64,000 nt of DNA, taken from contig JBJHCA010000001.1 of the NCBI GenBank assembly GCA_050485785.1, positions 34,485 to 98,484 on the forward strand, in the 5' to 3' direction. The notes under the pieces are model-generated. The model searched no databases. It was given only the letters and a program-made list of their open reading frames with translations, and was not told the origin of the DNA. Both the position numbers and the translations under genes were made by a program. Position 1 is the stretch's first letter. The number at the start of each line of letters is the position of its first letter. Below, piece after piece: positions 1-9,339 of the stretch. Source of the DNA: JBJHCA01 sp050485785 (GTDB lineage: Bacteria > Bacteroidota > Bacteroidia > Chitinophagales > Saprospiraceae).

Positions 1-571
1 TTGCCCGCACCGGAATGGAGCGCATAGCCCGGGCATTGCCGGTGATCAGCTCACCGTATTCTCCATTGCCGCGGGTAGCACCTCTGGTAAGCAGATCGTC
101 CTCGTATTGAAGTACAATCGAGCCTCCGTCAAACTTGGGTTCAACATGATAGCGAACCTGTTCGTGGTCTGCCAATCCGCAGTGATTGCGCACCCGTTTG
201 TCAAACGCAAGAAGGTCGTCGGCATGGAAGGCATTGGCCAAACTCAGCATGGGACTCCAATGTCTGACTGCCGGAAGATCGTCGCTCATATCACTGCCTA
301 CGCGATCAGTAGGACTGCCGGCAAGCTTATAGTTTGGATACTGTGCCTCAAGACGAAGCAAAAAGTGGTACAGCTCATCATATTCCTGATCGCTGATAAG
401 GGGATCATCCTGTATGTAATACCGCCATTCGTGATACCGGATTACATCGGCCAAAGCCTGCATCAGCCCGGGTACTTCATCATCTTTGGGCGTGTGACGG
501 CATTGCGCGGCCACAGCCCTGGTTTCCTCCATCCATTTGCCGGCATCGGCATGCAGTTGAAGCTTCTTCAT
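1..571 (-). CDS. ligA: NAD-dependent DNA ligase LigA (N-terminal part, runs off window)
   Basis: The first 190 codons of a gene that starts at ATG 571-569 and continues beyond base 1. The product seals nicks in DNA using NAD+ during replication and repair. The N-terminal Ia domain (YHEWRYYIQDDPLISDQEYD, about residues 47-66) and the motif SPTDRVG are typical of LigA. The adenylation motif appears as VEPKFDGGS, the KxDG lysine that receives AMP, followed by TRGATRGNGEYGE. The start lies 10 bases after the dnaX stop on the same strand, so the two are probably co-transcribed. Family assignment is firm; the OB-fold, zinc and BRCT domains lie outside the window. Confidence 0.95.
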   Translation of the reverse strand, partial: MKKLQLHADAGKWMEETRAVAAQCRHTPKDDEVPGLMQALADVIRYHEWRYYIQDDPLISDQEYDELYHFLLRLEAQYPNYKLAGSPTDRVGSDMSDDLPAVRHWSPMLSLANAFHADDLLAFDKRVRNHCGLADHEQVRYHVEPKFDGGSIVLQYEDDLLTRGATRGNGEYGELITGNARAMRSIPVRA

Positions 572-581
572 TACTTTGTGC

Positions 582-2453
582 TTATTGGGTAGTCAGATCA
601 AACAGGTCGCGAAGATGCTCTATTTCCGGGTTGATCTCGCGAAGCTGACGGTATTTTTCGGTTTCGCTCAGCAAATGTCCGGGCTTGGGTCGTTCGGGTT
701 CAGACGCTTTCAATGTCTTGTCGACCTTGATTCTGATCTCAAAGAGCTCCCCACCGCAAAGTTCATTGATCACCGGAGTAAAATCGGCAGTATCCAGAAT
801 CGCTGCCTGAGCCATTTGGCTGCTCACATGCAACCAGGCAGCGTCTTCATCGGGTTTCCACACTGCACCGGCCAGTATTCCCTTCAGCGAATTGTTGGCA
901 TGCTTTTCCATGTAGTCCCTGAGCGCTTGCTGCAGCTTTTCCTGAACGGGAACCTCGTTTGATTTCTTTTTCCGGGCCTCCTCCGATTCCTGTTTGGCCT
1001 TCACTTTCAGTGCCTGAAAACTGGGAAGGGTCTCCATTTCCAGGTCTGAATTTTTCATGGCTGTTGCTTCTGTCCGGGCAACTTCTGTTGCTGATATTGC
1101 CGGTTGTGGTACGGTAACTGCAGAATCAGAATCGGTAGATTGAGGTGATGTGATTTCAGCGGAGGTACCGGGATTTTTATTTTGGATATCTCTTTGTTGT
1201 GCACGGTCATCGGTTTTAGCCTTGCTGCCTGTTTTGACGGGGGACTCTTTTCCGGCATGTCCCGTCTGATATTCTGTCGGTTCCTGTACACGAGGAGTGG
1301 GCATATTCATAACAACTCCCGGGTTGGAAGTGCCGGAGGACAGCGGTGTCCCTGTAAGCAGCCTGTTGACGTGACACATTTTTATCAGTGCCGTTTCCAA
1401 GTGAAGCCGTTTGTTTCTGGCAAGCCTGAAGTCAGCATCACACCGCGAAGCAATGTTGAGTAGAGATAAGATCAGATTGTCTGTACTCTGTGCAGCCTGT
1501 AACATGTACCGTTGCTTCACACTGTCTGTAACATCCAGAATTCCCACGGTATCTTCAAATCTGCACATCAGCAAATGGCGCAAATGCTCGGTGATGCCTT
1601 GTAAAAAATGATCGGGTTCAAATCCCAGCCGCATGATCTCATCGGTCAGTACAAGCATGGCGGGAATGTCTTCCTCTTGAATACTGTCAAAAGCCCTGAA
1701 GAAATAGTCGTAGTCAAGGATATGGAGTTGCCTGATCACATCCTGATAACGGAGGTTGTTATTGCCGGCACTTACCAGTCGGTCAAACAGGGAAAGAGCA
1801 TCGCGTAATGCGCCGTCAGCTTTTTCTGCAATAATGTGCAGGGCTTGTTCCTCGGCATCTATGTTTTCGGTTTTGCAGATGTTTTTCAGGTGCAAAGTCA
1901 TGTCTGCCACGCTTATCCTGCTGAAATCGTAAATCTGACAGCGCGACAGTATGGTGGGCAGTATTTTGTGTTTCTCGGTGGTTGCCAGTATAAATATGGC
2001 GTAATCCGGCGGCTCTTCCAGTGTTTTCAAAAAAGCGTTGAAGGCTGATGGCGAGAGCATGTGCACCTCATCAATAATGTACACTTTATAAGAGCCTTGC
2101 TGAGGCATATAGCGCACCTGATCAACCAGGGTACGAATGTTATCCACAGAGTTATGGGAAGCAGCATCCAGTTCTGCAATATTGACCGATTTGTTCTGGA
2201 GAAATGCGCGGCATGAGCTGCATTCATTGCAAGGCTCGTTGCTTTCGTCCGGTTTTTCGCAGTTGATCACTTTGGCCAGAATTCTGGCACAGGTGGTTTT
2301 TCCTACGCCCCTGGGGCCGCAAAACAGGAATGCATGGGCAAGTTTATTGCTTTTGAGTGCATTTTTCAGTGTTTCAGTTACGTGTTCCTGACCAATAACC
2401 TCATCAAATCTTACCGGTCTGTATTTTCGTGCGGATACTAAAAAATCTCTCAT
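582..2453 (-). CDS. dnaX: DNA polymerase III subunit gamma/tau
   Basis: Clamp-loader ATPase that links the replicative polymerase to the sliding clamp. The 623-aa reading from ATG 2453 shows Walker A GPRGVGKT (residues 46-53), four zinc-ligand cysteines (C65, C75, C78, C81), Walker B DEVH (128-131) and the SRC arginine-finger motif (170-172). A Ser/Thr/Gln-rich linker spans roughly 370-490, followed by a tau-like C-terminal domain. A TTG at 2477 would add eight residues, but family members begin at the equivalent of MRDFLVSARKYRP, so ATG 2453 is preferred. A copy of the dispersed ATAnCTCTTTGT element (1186-1197) lies inside the poorly conserved linker. I see no tau/gamma frameshift signal. 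Confidence 0.96.
   Translation of the reverse strand: MRDFLVSARKYRPVRFDEVIGQEHVTETLKNALKSNKLAHAFLFCGPRGVGKTTCARILAKVINCEKPDESNEPCNECSSCRAFLQNKSVNIAELDAASHNSVDNIRTLVDQVRYMPQQGSYKVYIIDEVHMLSPSAFNAFLKTLEEPPDYAIFILATTEKHKILPTILSRCQIYDFSRISVADMTLHLKNICKTENIDAEEQALHIIAEKADGALRDALSLFDRLVSAGNNNLRYQDVIRQLHILDYDYFFRAFDSIQEEDIPAMLVLTDEIMRLGFEPDHFLQGITEHLRHLLMCRFEDTVGILDVTDSVKQRYMLQAAQSTDNLILSLLNIASRCDADFRLARNKRLHLETALIKMCHVNRLLTGTPLSSGTSNPGVVMNMPTPRVQEPTEYQTGHAGKESPVKTGSKAKTDDRAQQRDIQNKNPGTSAEITSPQSTDSDSAVTVPQPAISATEVARTEATAMKNSDLEMETLPSFQALKVKAKQESEEARKKKSNEVPVQEKLQQALRDYMEKHANNSLKGILAGAVWKPDEDAAWLHVSSQMAQAAILDTADFTPVINELCGGELFEIRIKVDKTLKASEPERPKPGHLLSETEKYRQLREINPEIEHLRDLFDLTTQ
1186..1197 (+). repeat. 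Dispersed element ATAnCTCTTTGT, copy 1
   Basis: Exact match reading ATATCTCTTTGT, with a T tract upstream and TGTG downstream. It lies inside dnaX, antisense to the gene, at the linker around residue 420. See the finding on the dispersed element for the whole set. Confidence 0.75.
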
Positions 2454-2701
2454 GTTGCTGGTTTTTACTGTCGGCAATGACCTTTATCCCCGGAGTCACA
2501 ATCCTGACTTTCACTGTTTCACGTCCGTCACTGTAAAGTTTCCACCCAATGAAATTCAGGCATACGAGGGATAGTAGTTTGCAGTGCTGCGGGCTGAACT
2601 AAACCACACAGCGATGCAAAAATTGCGCAGGTAAAGGTACGTAAATTACAGGCTATTTTCAGTTGAAAAAGCCCAAACAGCTGCTTACCTGGAAATCCGG
2701 C

Positions 2702-3931
2702 TTAATTCAATGCACTACCTGGCCGGGATGTATTCGCTTCAAAAGCTTCAAAGTCAAAGCTAAGGGTAAACCTCAGGGTATTGTCCAGCGGATTGCGCTG
2801 ACTATTGACCGGTATCAGGTAGCTGAAGTCAAGGCCAAATACGTTGTATTTTAAACCGAGACCCAGGGTAATGTACTTTCTGTTGCCTTTGGTACGATGC
2901 TCGTTAAAGTATCCGGTTCTTATGGCAAACAACCTGTCATACCAATATTCCACACCAATGGAATAGTTGATTTCGGCCATTTCTTCCATAAAACCGCCCG
3001 GTGCATCGTAAAACGATTTGATCATGGCGTCTATCAGTCCCACATCTTTCCATGACATGTCATTGTCGGTGGAAGGGATGGGCGTAGGCACCATCAGTTT
3101 ATTGAAATCAGTGAGAAACACCAGTGCATTGTATTCGTCAATTTCAATATCCAGCCCCGCACCGATACCGAGATTGGTGGGAATAAAATCCCGTTGAGTT
3201 CTGTCGGCACTGGCCGTATAGGAAATGGTAGGCCCGATATTGGTGGCTGCGGCACCGGCCGAAAAGGTACCTTTGTTTTCGCCCAGGGTAACCGGCCTGC
3301 GGTAAGTAACCGAAATGTCACCTGCTGCGGTTCGGCCCGGTTCAATAATCTGGGATCCTACTTGTGCACCTGTGGCCAGTGATGAGTAAATGTATTTCAG
3401 GGCCAGGCTGGCTGAAAAATGATCGCTCAGTTTCCTGGCATAAGCGGCACTGAATTCAAACTCCCTGGGTTTTCCGGTCCCCTGAGGTGTGCCGTTATCA
3501 TCGCGGTAATCAATTTCACCGAGTGAGAAAAACCGAAGACTAAGCCCAAAAGTTTGCATATCATCCACTTTGTAAAACGAAGACAGATATGCCATGTAGA
3601 TATCGTTAAGCCCCAGTGCCCTGAGCCATGGAGTATAAGTAATAGCCACACCAAACTGATCGTCGATAAAGGCCAGATTCGATGGATTGAAATGCATCGC
3701 ATTGGCATCGGGCGACATAGCAATACCGGCATCGCCCATGGCACCACTCCGGGCATTGGGTGTGATCCGCAAAAAGGGAACGGCGGTGAGGATTGAATTG
3801 GGGCAGGGAGTACCGTCCGGCAACTCAAGCCTGCCGGTAAACGGGTTGATAAAACATTGTCCCTGTGCCAGTGTGTCCTGCACAAAAATGGTGAAGGCCA
3901 GTAGGGTAAATGCTAAGTATTTGATATTCAT
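2702..3931 (-). CDS. porV: Type IX secretion outer-membrane protein PorV (LptO)
   Basis: A 409-aa outer-membrane beta-barrel of the FadL-like PorV family. PorV shuttles T9SS cargo from the translocon to the PorU sortase at the cell surface. The signal peptide covers about residues 1-22 (ends TLAQ). The conserved PorV N-terminal segment is clear: AVPFLRITPNARSGAMGDAG followed by PDANAMHFNPSNLAF. It lies 80 bases downstream of porU on the same strand, the porV-porU pairing known from Flavobacterium. A TAnnTTTG box (3960-3967) overlain by a perfect inverted repeat (3972-3987) suggests porV also has its own promoter. ATG 3931 precedes a good signal peptide. Identification is confident. Confidence 0.95.
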   Translation of the reverse strand: MNIKYLAFTLLAFTIFVQDTLAQGQCFINPFTGRLELPDGTPCPNSILTAVPFLRITPNARSGAMGDAGIAMSPDANAMHFNPSNLAFIDDQFGVAITYTPWLRALGLNDIYMAYLSSFYKVDDMQTFGLSLRFFSLGEIDYRDDNGTPQGTGKPREFEFSAAYARKLSDHFSASLALKYIYSSLATGAQVGSQIIEPGRTAAGDISVTYRRPVTLGENKGTFSAGAAATNIGPTISYTASADRTQRDFIPTNLGIGAGLDIEIDEYNALVFLTDFNKLMVPTPIPSTDNDMSWKDVGLIDAMIKSFYDAPGGFMEEMAEINYSIGVEYWYDRLFAIRTGYFNEHRTKGNRKYITLGLGLKYNVFGLDFSYLIPVNSQRNPLDNTLRFTLSFDFEAFEANTSRPGSALN

Positions 3932-3959
3932 ATAATCGTGTAATGTTCTTAGAGCGGTG

Positions 3960-3967
3960 CAAAAGTA
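3960..3967 (-). promoter_or_regulatory. Candidate -7 box of porV
   Basis: Reads TACTTTTG on the minus strand, an exact TAnnTTTG Bacteroidota -7 box, 29 bases before the porV start. No clear -33 TTTG stands at the usual 19-21 base spacing. Confidence 0.5.
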
Positions 3968-3971
3968 CGGA

Positions 3972-3987
3972 TTAATGCTTGCATTAA
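3972..3987. promoter_or_regulatory. Perfect inverted repeat in porV promoter (operator candidate)
   Basis: TTAATGC-TT-GCATTAA, two perfect 7-base arms around two bases, immediately upstream of the porV -7 box. Its place between the -7 and -33 positions is where a repressor or activator dimer could bind. The binding protein is unknown. Confidence 0.4.
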
Positions 3988-4011
3988 CCGAATTCTCAAA
4001 CGCCCTTTTGA

Positions 4012-7000
4012 TTATTTAAGTATGACCAGTTTTTCAAAGTCTGATTCAGCTTGCTGATGTGTTCCGTTCATGCCGGGTGTCCGGACGCGAACTTTGTATA
4101 CGTAAGTGCCCCGCCCAATGCGGTCACCAAAATCATCCAGCCCGTCCCACATAATGCCCGTTACCCGGTTTCCTTCGGCCATAACCTGCTGCTGAATAGT
4201 TTTTATCAGCCTGCCCGAAATGGTATAGATCTGTACCTGAACATCAAAAACCAGATCATTGAGGTTGTGCTCAAACATGAACTGGGTTTGCGTAGTAAAA
4301 GGGTTGGGGTAGTTGAGTACATGCCGCAATGCAATATTGGCCTTCCCGGCCACCACAAACTCCGTCCGGGCTTCGGCAGAGTTGTTGTAAACATCCCAGG
4401 CTTTCACCCGGATCTCATGGCGGCCTTCCTCAAGATTCCTCAGCGGATACCTCACCTCGCCTTTGCGGAAATCATCCATCGCGGCTTCATAGAAGTCGTT
4501 GAGAATAAAAGTTTGTGCAGGGTCTTCATCCAGTACGGCTGTTAGATCGTGGCCAATGCCACTGCCGGTAATATTGATACCGCTTTCATCATACAGCTTT
4601 ACCAGCAGTATTGGGTTTTCATCGGTTAATCCTCCAAACACAAAGCTTTCGTCATTCATGTAGAGTTCAATTTCAGGACCCTGATTATCCGCTACGGCAC
4701 CTTGATAAGTACCACCAATTTTAAAGCGGTTTTCATAGCCATGGGCATGCCGGCTTATATGATCGTGTGCGTGATAAGAAATTTTGCCATGCCCAATTTC
4801 GTAATTGATGTCTTTAGGCACGATAAAGCTGAAAGTAAACTCACCGTTGTTTACGGTAGCGTTGCCCCGAAACAACACATTCCTCTGAACCTGAAAAGTT
4901 CGTACCGGGCTAGAAGGTTTGTTTCCCAGTGTGGACAGGGTGGCTACTTTGTCAAAAACCGTAGGTGTGATCACTCCGCTGAAGTCTGTGGCTTTGCTTC
5001 CATCGGGGTTGAGTACTTCACCGGTAATGGTTACATGTTGCAGCGCTTCAATAACCACAGTTGAATCCGGTGCCTGACCATTGATGGTATTGGTCACTAC
5101 CGTTTTGCGAGGCATCCGCATTCGCATTGAAGGATCGCCGAGCAGGGCAAATTTTCGGGAATTGGCTATAAAGGCTCCGGAATTTTCTTTGCCCAGCCTT
5201 AGCACTTCACCAATGGGTAGATATTCTCCATTCGGTTCTTTATACATAAGGAACTCGAAAGTGGACCCGATGAGCCGGGCATTGGATTGAGAGGTTACAA
5301 CTCTGACAGTTGTCATTAAAGCTATAGCTCCACCGTTGGTTTTACTGAGAAGGTACTCTCCTGCACTCAGAAAATCCGGATCATCAAACGGCCCGAATGT
5401 GCATGTGGCTGTAACAACCAATGGCAATCTGTCAAAATTCTCCCATGTTTGCATGTGTTCAAGCTGCAATACCCTCTCTTGTGTCCAGCCTGTAGGTCCG
5501 CCATGTCCCATAAAATTGAGGATATGCGTTCCTCTGAAAATATGATTATTGATGGCTTCAGTAACTCCCGGATAACGGGGATCACCAAGAGTGGACACCC
5601 GGGTGAATGCATCCAGATATACTTTATCGATGTTAAATACCAGGTTGCCTAACCTTACATCTTCGGCTATTTTGTCAGCTTCATTGATATGCTCATTACT
5701 GTCTCCATCATCAGCTACAAAAACGATCCTGTTGAGCCAGTCACCCAGTACCACGGGGGAAGTTTCGTAGTGAATGATCTTATTAACCAGAGTATTGGCA
5801 TCTGTAACCGAACGAGCCGGTAACCTGCCAATGGCTATATCGAGTCCGCCTCCATTGATATTGCCTTCGTGGTCATCAAGCAGACCGAAATAGTCATCGG
5901 AAGTATAGCTGCCCAGCGGATTGGTGCCGTTGGCCGTTTGGTAGGTGATGATAAAATGATCGGGGTCATTCACCTGCCGGTTGTTTTTGGGATCAAATGA
6001 TCCATCGCCAAACAGCAGAAGATATTTAAAACCCGGGTGTTTGTCGTAAACCATTTTGACGAAGTTCCTGACTGCACTGACGTCCTGATGCCCTCCGGTA
6101 AAATGATTATATATATCCTGAATGTCAACGGTAATAATGGTGAGGTCATCCATGGAAACGCGATGCTGGGCAAGCTGAAACACGGTCTGCTCAAACTTGC
6201 GATGGTATATAATCACCATATCCGGTGTGCCTGTGTTATGCAGATTGTACACCGAAACCGCAGGTTGGGGCGTGGGAGCAGGCAGATTGCCGGGTTGAAA
6301 TACCGTAAAAAACCTCACTTGGTCGGCAGGACGCTTAAAGCGGATATTGTTTCCTACATGTTCTGCCTCCAGGGCTGTAGGGTTATGGAAATCCGTCACA
6401 TCCCAAACAACAGGCATAATTCCACCGGTACTGATCATATATCCGGCTTCCGGGTGTTCTGTGCTTTCAATATCCGTAATGAATAGTTGAGTACCTGAAA
6501 AGTTGAGATGCCTTCTTGCCATGATCTCGATGTAGTCCAGCCAGCCTTCGGATGTGCTGGTAATGCGCTGAAAGTTGACATTGACCTGGATATTGCTCTG
6601 ATTGGGCGGCATCCACTCCATATTAACCTGACCGGTGTGAGCGTAAATGTTGTTTGGCCCGGAATGGACATTAGGAATAGTAACCGAGCCGGTCTGTCCA
6701 TGAGCACTAACCTGAAATGTGGCTGCGTTGCCTGATCCCAGAGCCCGTGAAGCAAACCTGGCTGTGAGTTTTACCGGGTGTGAAGTCATGATGCCGGGAA
6801 ACTGAAAATTGAACTCCCGCTGCAGGGTAAACCTGAAATGCTCGCCAAACCAGTCTTTGCCCGATCCGCTGGAAAAAACACTATAATCCAACAGGTTGAC
6901 CAGCTCCTGTTCATGTCGTTGTACTTCATCAAATGAAGTGGTGGTGTAAACAGCGTTACCTCCGGCAAAAGCGCTTATTATGCGTTTTGCACCGGTTGTC

Positions 7001-7908
7001 TGGGTAGAAATTTTAAGCAAGTAATGGATTTCGTTGGTATACAGATGAGTAGTTCGGGTAAGTCGATTTTCGGCAGCATTATAGGATACAGGCATAGTGC
7101 CTTCGGCATAGAGGAGGATGTGATCGCCGGAATTGAACTGGCCGTTTTGGGCACCTTCAAAATGGATGGCCATTTCAGGCAGCTCCTTAAAATAGTCTTC
7201 ACTTAGCATTTCGGGCAGCATTTGCCCGCCGATTCCGTAAACCCGGATTTGTCCGGGATGGATATTGTCAAGTTGCGAAATACCCAGTGTGTTTTTAAGA
7301 AACTGGTAATCGAGCTTGTACATCCCTGACTGGGTAACGCTGAAGCGATAGACGGAATCGCCGGCTACATTTCCGGCCAGTGAAGATTGTGAAGGCCATG
7401 CATCACGAGAGCCGGCAAAAGCCTGATCAGGCATCATGGTGAGTTCCAGTTCAAAGTCCAGTAATCTTTCGGGTTGACCTGTGCGGTTTAATCTGACCGG
7501 CGTTAACGTGATATGTGCAAAATGCCGGTCCCGGGAACGCACTACTTCGGCATGTACCGTAAAATCAGCGTCCGGAATGGTCAATGACTCACCCTGCCGC
7601 AGCCGGAGTGTTTCGGTAGACTGTCGCACAATTCTCGCACTGACCCGGGCCATGGCAGGCACTTCAATACGGTGTGAGTAAAGAGGTAGTTCAGGGAAAG
7701 ATTCATGGTATTCGGCGTGCTCAAAATAGAGGCGGTAAACTGTTTTTCCACCGGGAAGCTGCTCGGTCAAAAGTTGTTCGGCCCAGTGGAGGGTGTCTGA
7801 AACCCTGACAATGTTTTGGGCCGCCACAAAATGTGATGTAAAAAAGAAAAAAATTGCTGAAATACAGCACACATTAAGCCCTGAAAAAAAGTACCTGTAT
7901 ACCCTCAT
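4012..7908 (-). CDS. porU: Type IX secretion sortase PorU (C25 gingipain-type peptidase)
   Basis: Cell-surface cysteine peptidase that removes the C-terminal signal of T9SS cargo and attaches it to the surface. The protein has 1298 aa with a signal peptide (about 1-30), a large N-terminal beta-rich part, a peptidase C25 domain (about 560-900) and a C-terminal FlgD-like/CTD-type domain (about 1210-1298, ending FEKLVILK). Catalytic residues are visible: His802 in NFMGHGGPTGW and Cys836 in VTATCTFG, with LLFGDGSFDPKNN before them. The length fits the family. It lies directly upstream of porV. ATG 7908 starts a hydrophobic leader. The upstream intergenic region separates it from the divergent PorP-like gene. 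Confidence 0.96.
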   Translation of the reverse strand: MRVYRYFFSGLNVCCISAIFFFFTSHFVAAQNIVRVSDTLHWAEQLLTEQLPGGKTVYRLYFEHAEYHESFPELPLYSHRIEVPAMARVSARIVRQSTETLRLRQGESLTIPDADFTVHAEVVRSRDRHFAHITLTPVRLNRTGQPERLLDFELELTMMPDQAFAGSRDAWPSQSSLAGNVAGDSVYRFSVTQSGMYKLDYQFLKNTLGISQLDNIHPGQIRVYGIGGQMLPEMLSEDYFKELPEMAIHFEGAQNGQFNSGDHILLYAEGTMPVSYNAAENRLTRTTHLYTNEIHYLLKISTQTTGAKRIISAFAGGNAVYTTTSFDEVQRHEQELVNLLDYSVFSSGSGKDWFGEHFRFTLQREFNFQFPGIMTSHPVKLTARFASRALGSGNAATFQVSAHGQTGSVTIPNVHSGPNNIYAHTGQVNMEWMPPNQSNIQVNVNFQRITSTSEGWLDYIEIMARRHLNFSGTQLFITDIESTEHPEAGYMISTGGIMPVVWDVTDFHNPTALEAEHVGNNIRFKRPADQVRFFTVFQPGNLPAPTPQPAVSVYNLHNTGTPDMVIIYHRKFEQTVFQLAQHRVSMDDLTIITVDIQDIYNHFTGGHQDVSAVRNFVKMVYDKHPGFKYLLLFGDGSFDPKNNRQVNDPDHFIITYQTANGTNPLGSYTSDDYFGLLDDHEGNINGGGLDIAIGRLPARSVTDANTLVNKIIHYETSPVVLGDWLNRIVFVADDGDSNEHINEADKIAEDVRLGNLVFNIDKVYLDAFTRVSTLGDPRYPGVTEAINNHIFRGTHILNFMGHGGPTGWTQERVLQLEHMQTWENFDRLPLVVTATCTFGPFDDPDFLSAGEYLLSKTNGGAIALMTTVRVVTSQSNARLIGSTFEFLMYKEPNGEYLPIGEVLRLGKENSGAFIANSRKFALLGDPSMRMRMPRKTVVTNTINGQAPDSTVVIEALQHVTITGEVLNPDGSKATDFSGVITPTVFDKVATLSTLGNKPSSPVRTFQVQRNVLFRGNATVNNGEFTFSFIVPKDINYEIGHGKISYHAHDHISRHAHGYENRFKIGGTYQGAVADNQGPEIELYMNDESFVFGGLTDENPILLVKLYDESGINITGSGIGHDLTAVLDEDPAQTFILNDFYEAAMDDFRKGEVRYPLRNLEEGRHEIRVKAWDVYNNSAEARTEFVVAGKANIALRHVLNYPNPFTTQTQFMFEHNLNDLVFDVQVQIYTISGRLIKTIQQQVMAEGNRVTGIMWDGLDDFGDRIGRGTYVYKVRVRTPGMNGTHQQAESDFEKLVILK

Positions 7909-8134
7909 ACAAAAAAATTTCGCCCCAAAATCGGTGATGTGAAGTTTGAACGACCACCTTTATGGCTGAATTGTTACAAAAATGTTAAAAAGCCGATAAC
8001 CATGAATTAAAATGGCACAAAGGGGCAATTTTTGGAAAAATGCACCGAGTCAGACCAAAACATGGTTATATTCGTTCTTTCGATGCGGGGTGAAAAGCCG
8101 GATGATGGCATGCGGTGAATTCGAATTCTTATTG

Positions 8135-8146
8135 ATAACTCTTTGT
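8135..8146 (+). repeat. Dispersed element ATAnCTCTTTGT, copy 2
   Basis: ATAACTCTTTGT, exact, ending eight bases before the ATG of the PorP/SprF-like gene and in the same orientation. Confidence 0.75.
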
Positions 8147-8154
8147 TGAGGCGT

Positions 8155-9180
8155 ATGAAGCACTTTAACATTTACCGTTTGATCTTGTTCTCAGCCATGG
8201 CTTTGTCGAGTATCCATACTATGGATCTCAAGGCACAGGACCCGGTGTACAGTCAGTTTTATGCAGCGCCTCTTCAGATGAATGCCGCACTTACGGGCAC
8301 CACCTATGCACCGCGGATTATGCTGAATTACCGCAATCAATGGCCGGGCATGATGAATGCCTATGTTACGTATAGTGCTGCCTATGATCAGTATGTTGAA
8401 GCCATCAACAGCGGATTTGGTGTTTCAATCATGGCCGATGCAGCAGGAGACGGCGTTTATCGTACTACCGGCATAGGAGGGCATTATGCTTACAGCCTGC
8501 AGCTTACTGAAAGCATTTTTTTGCGGGGCGGACTGGAAGCCAACTACCATCAGATCAGGCTTGACTGGGACCGGCTGATATTTCCCGGCGATATTGATCC
8601 GTTTGACGGGGTGATTGACGGTCAGAACAGCGAACCCCGTCCTGATCAGCTGACCAACAGTCACATCAGTCTGGGAACCGGAGTACTGGCCTATGCGCGA
8701 TACGGTTACATTGGCGTGTCACTCAAACATTTGAATTCACCTGACGAATCGTTTCTCGACGTCAATTCCATAGCCAGTATAGTGCCAATTCGATTGGGTG
8801 TGCAGGCCGGGGGACAGATCCCCATTACTGATCATCCTCAAAAACGAGATGTACAGTACATTTCACCCAATATTGTGTTTTTGAAGCAAGGCGAATTTAC
8901 GCAGGTAAACATGGGTGCTTTCCTTCGCATCAATTCGATTTACGGTGGAGCGTGGTACCGCCATGCTGGAACAAACAGCGATGCCATCATTGCCATGGCC
9001 GGGGTACAGTTTGGTGTATTTCGCTTTGCATACAGCTACGACATTACGGTTTCGGGTTTAGCCGGTGTATCGGGCGGTGCACATGAGATTTCACTGATCA
9101 TCAATTTTGATGAGAGTGAGGAAGTGAAGAGAAGGAGGAAATCGAGAATGTATCTTGAATGCCCTGGAATATTGAGGTAG
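8155..9180 (+). CDS. PorP/SprF family type IX secretion outer-membrane protein
   Basis: A 341-aa outer-membrane beta-barrel of the PorP/SprF family. These proteins attach to the T9SS or act as export and anchoring partners for particular cargo. After a signal peptide (ends DLKAQ) comes the family hallmark DPVYSQFYAAPLQMNAALTG and then RIMLNYRNQWPG. Later strands include GGAWYRH and the FGVFRFAYSYDIT barrel segment, with GGAHEISL near the end. Two in-frame TTG codons lie just upstream, but ATG 8155 gives the better signal peptide. It is divergent from porU across a 246-base gap. It is not followed by the large adhesin-type partner usual for sprF, so a role as a T9SS accessory of this locus is an inference. 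Confidence 0.9.
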   Translation: MKHFNIYRLILFSAMALSSIHTMDLKAQDPVYSQFYAAPLQMNAALTGTTYAPRIMLNYRNQWPGMMNAYVTYSAAYDQYVEAINSGFGVSIMADAAGDGVYRTTGIGGHYAYSLQLTESIFLRGGLEANYHQIRLDWDRLIFPGDIDPFDGVIDGQNSEPRPDQLTNSHISLGTGVLAYARYGYIGVSLKHLNSPDESFLDVNSIASIVPIRLGVQAGGQIPITDHPQKRDVQYISPNIVFLKQGEFTQVNMGAFLRINSIYGGAWYRHAGTNSDAIIAMAGVQFGVFRFAYSYDITVSGLAGVSGGAHEISLIINFDESEEVKRRRKSRMYLECPGILR

Positions 9181-9293
9181 TGTTAAAACCACCGTTGATT
9201 ATACTGAACCTGTGGGAATGCCGTTATTTCCGCGTCCGGATAATTTTAACAGGAGAAAATTTTGCCTTCGGGTGAATGTTCCGACAAATTAGC

Positions 9294-9301
9294 TATTTTT
9301 G
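9294..9301 (+). promoter_or_regulatory. Candidate -7 box of gldJ
   Basis: TATTTTTG, an exact TAnnTTTG match, 38 bases before the gldJ ATG. The -33 element is not obvious. Confidence 0.5.
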
Positions 9302-9339
9302 CGATCCGCTTTATTAAAGTATTAAGGTAAAACTATTCC

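Noticed and set aside
717..740. TCAAAGAGCTC as another copy of the dispersed element
   Set aside because: The base after CTCTTTG is A instead of T and the ATAn part is missing.
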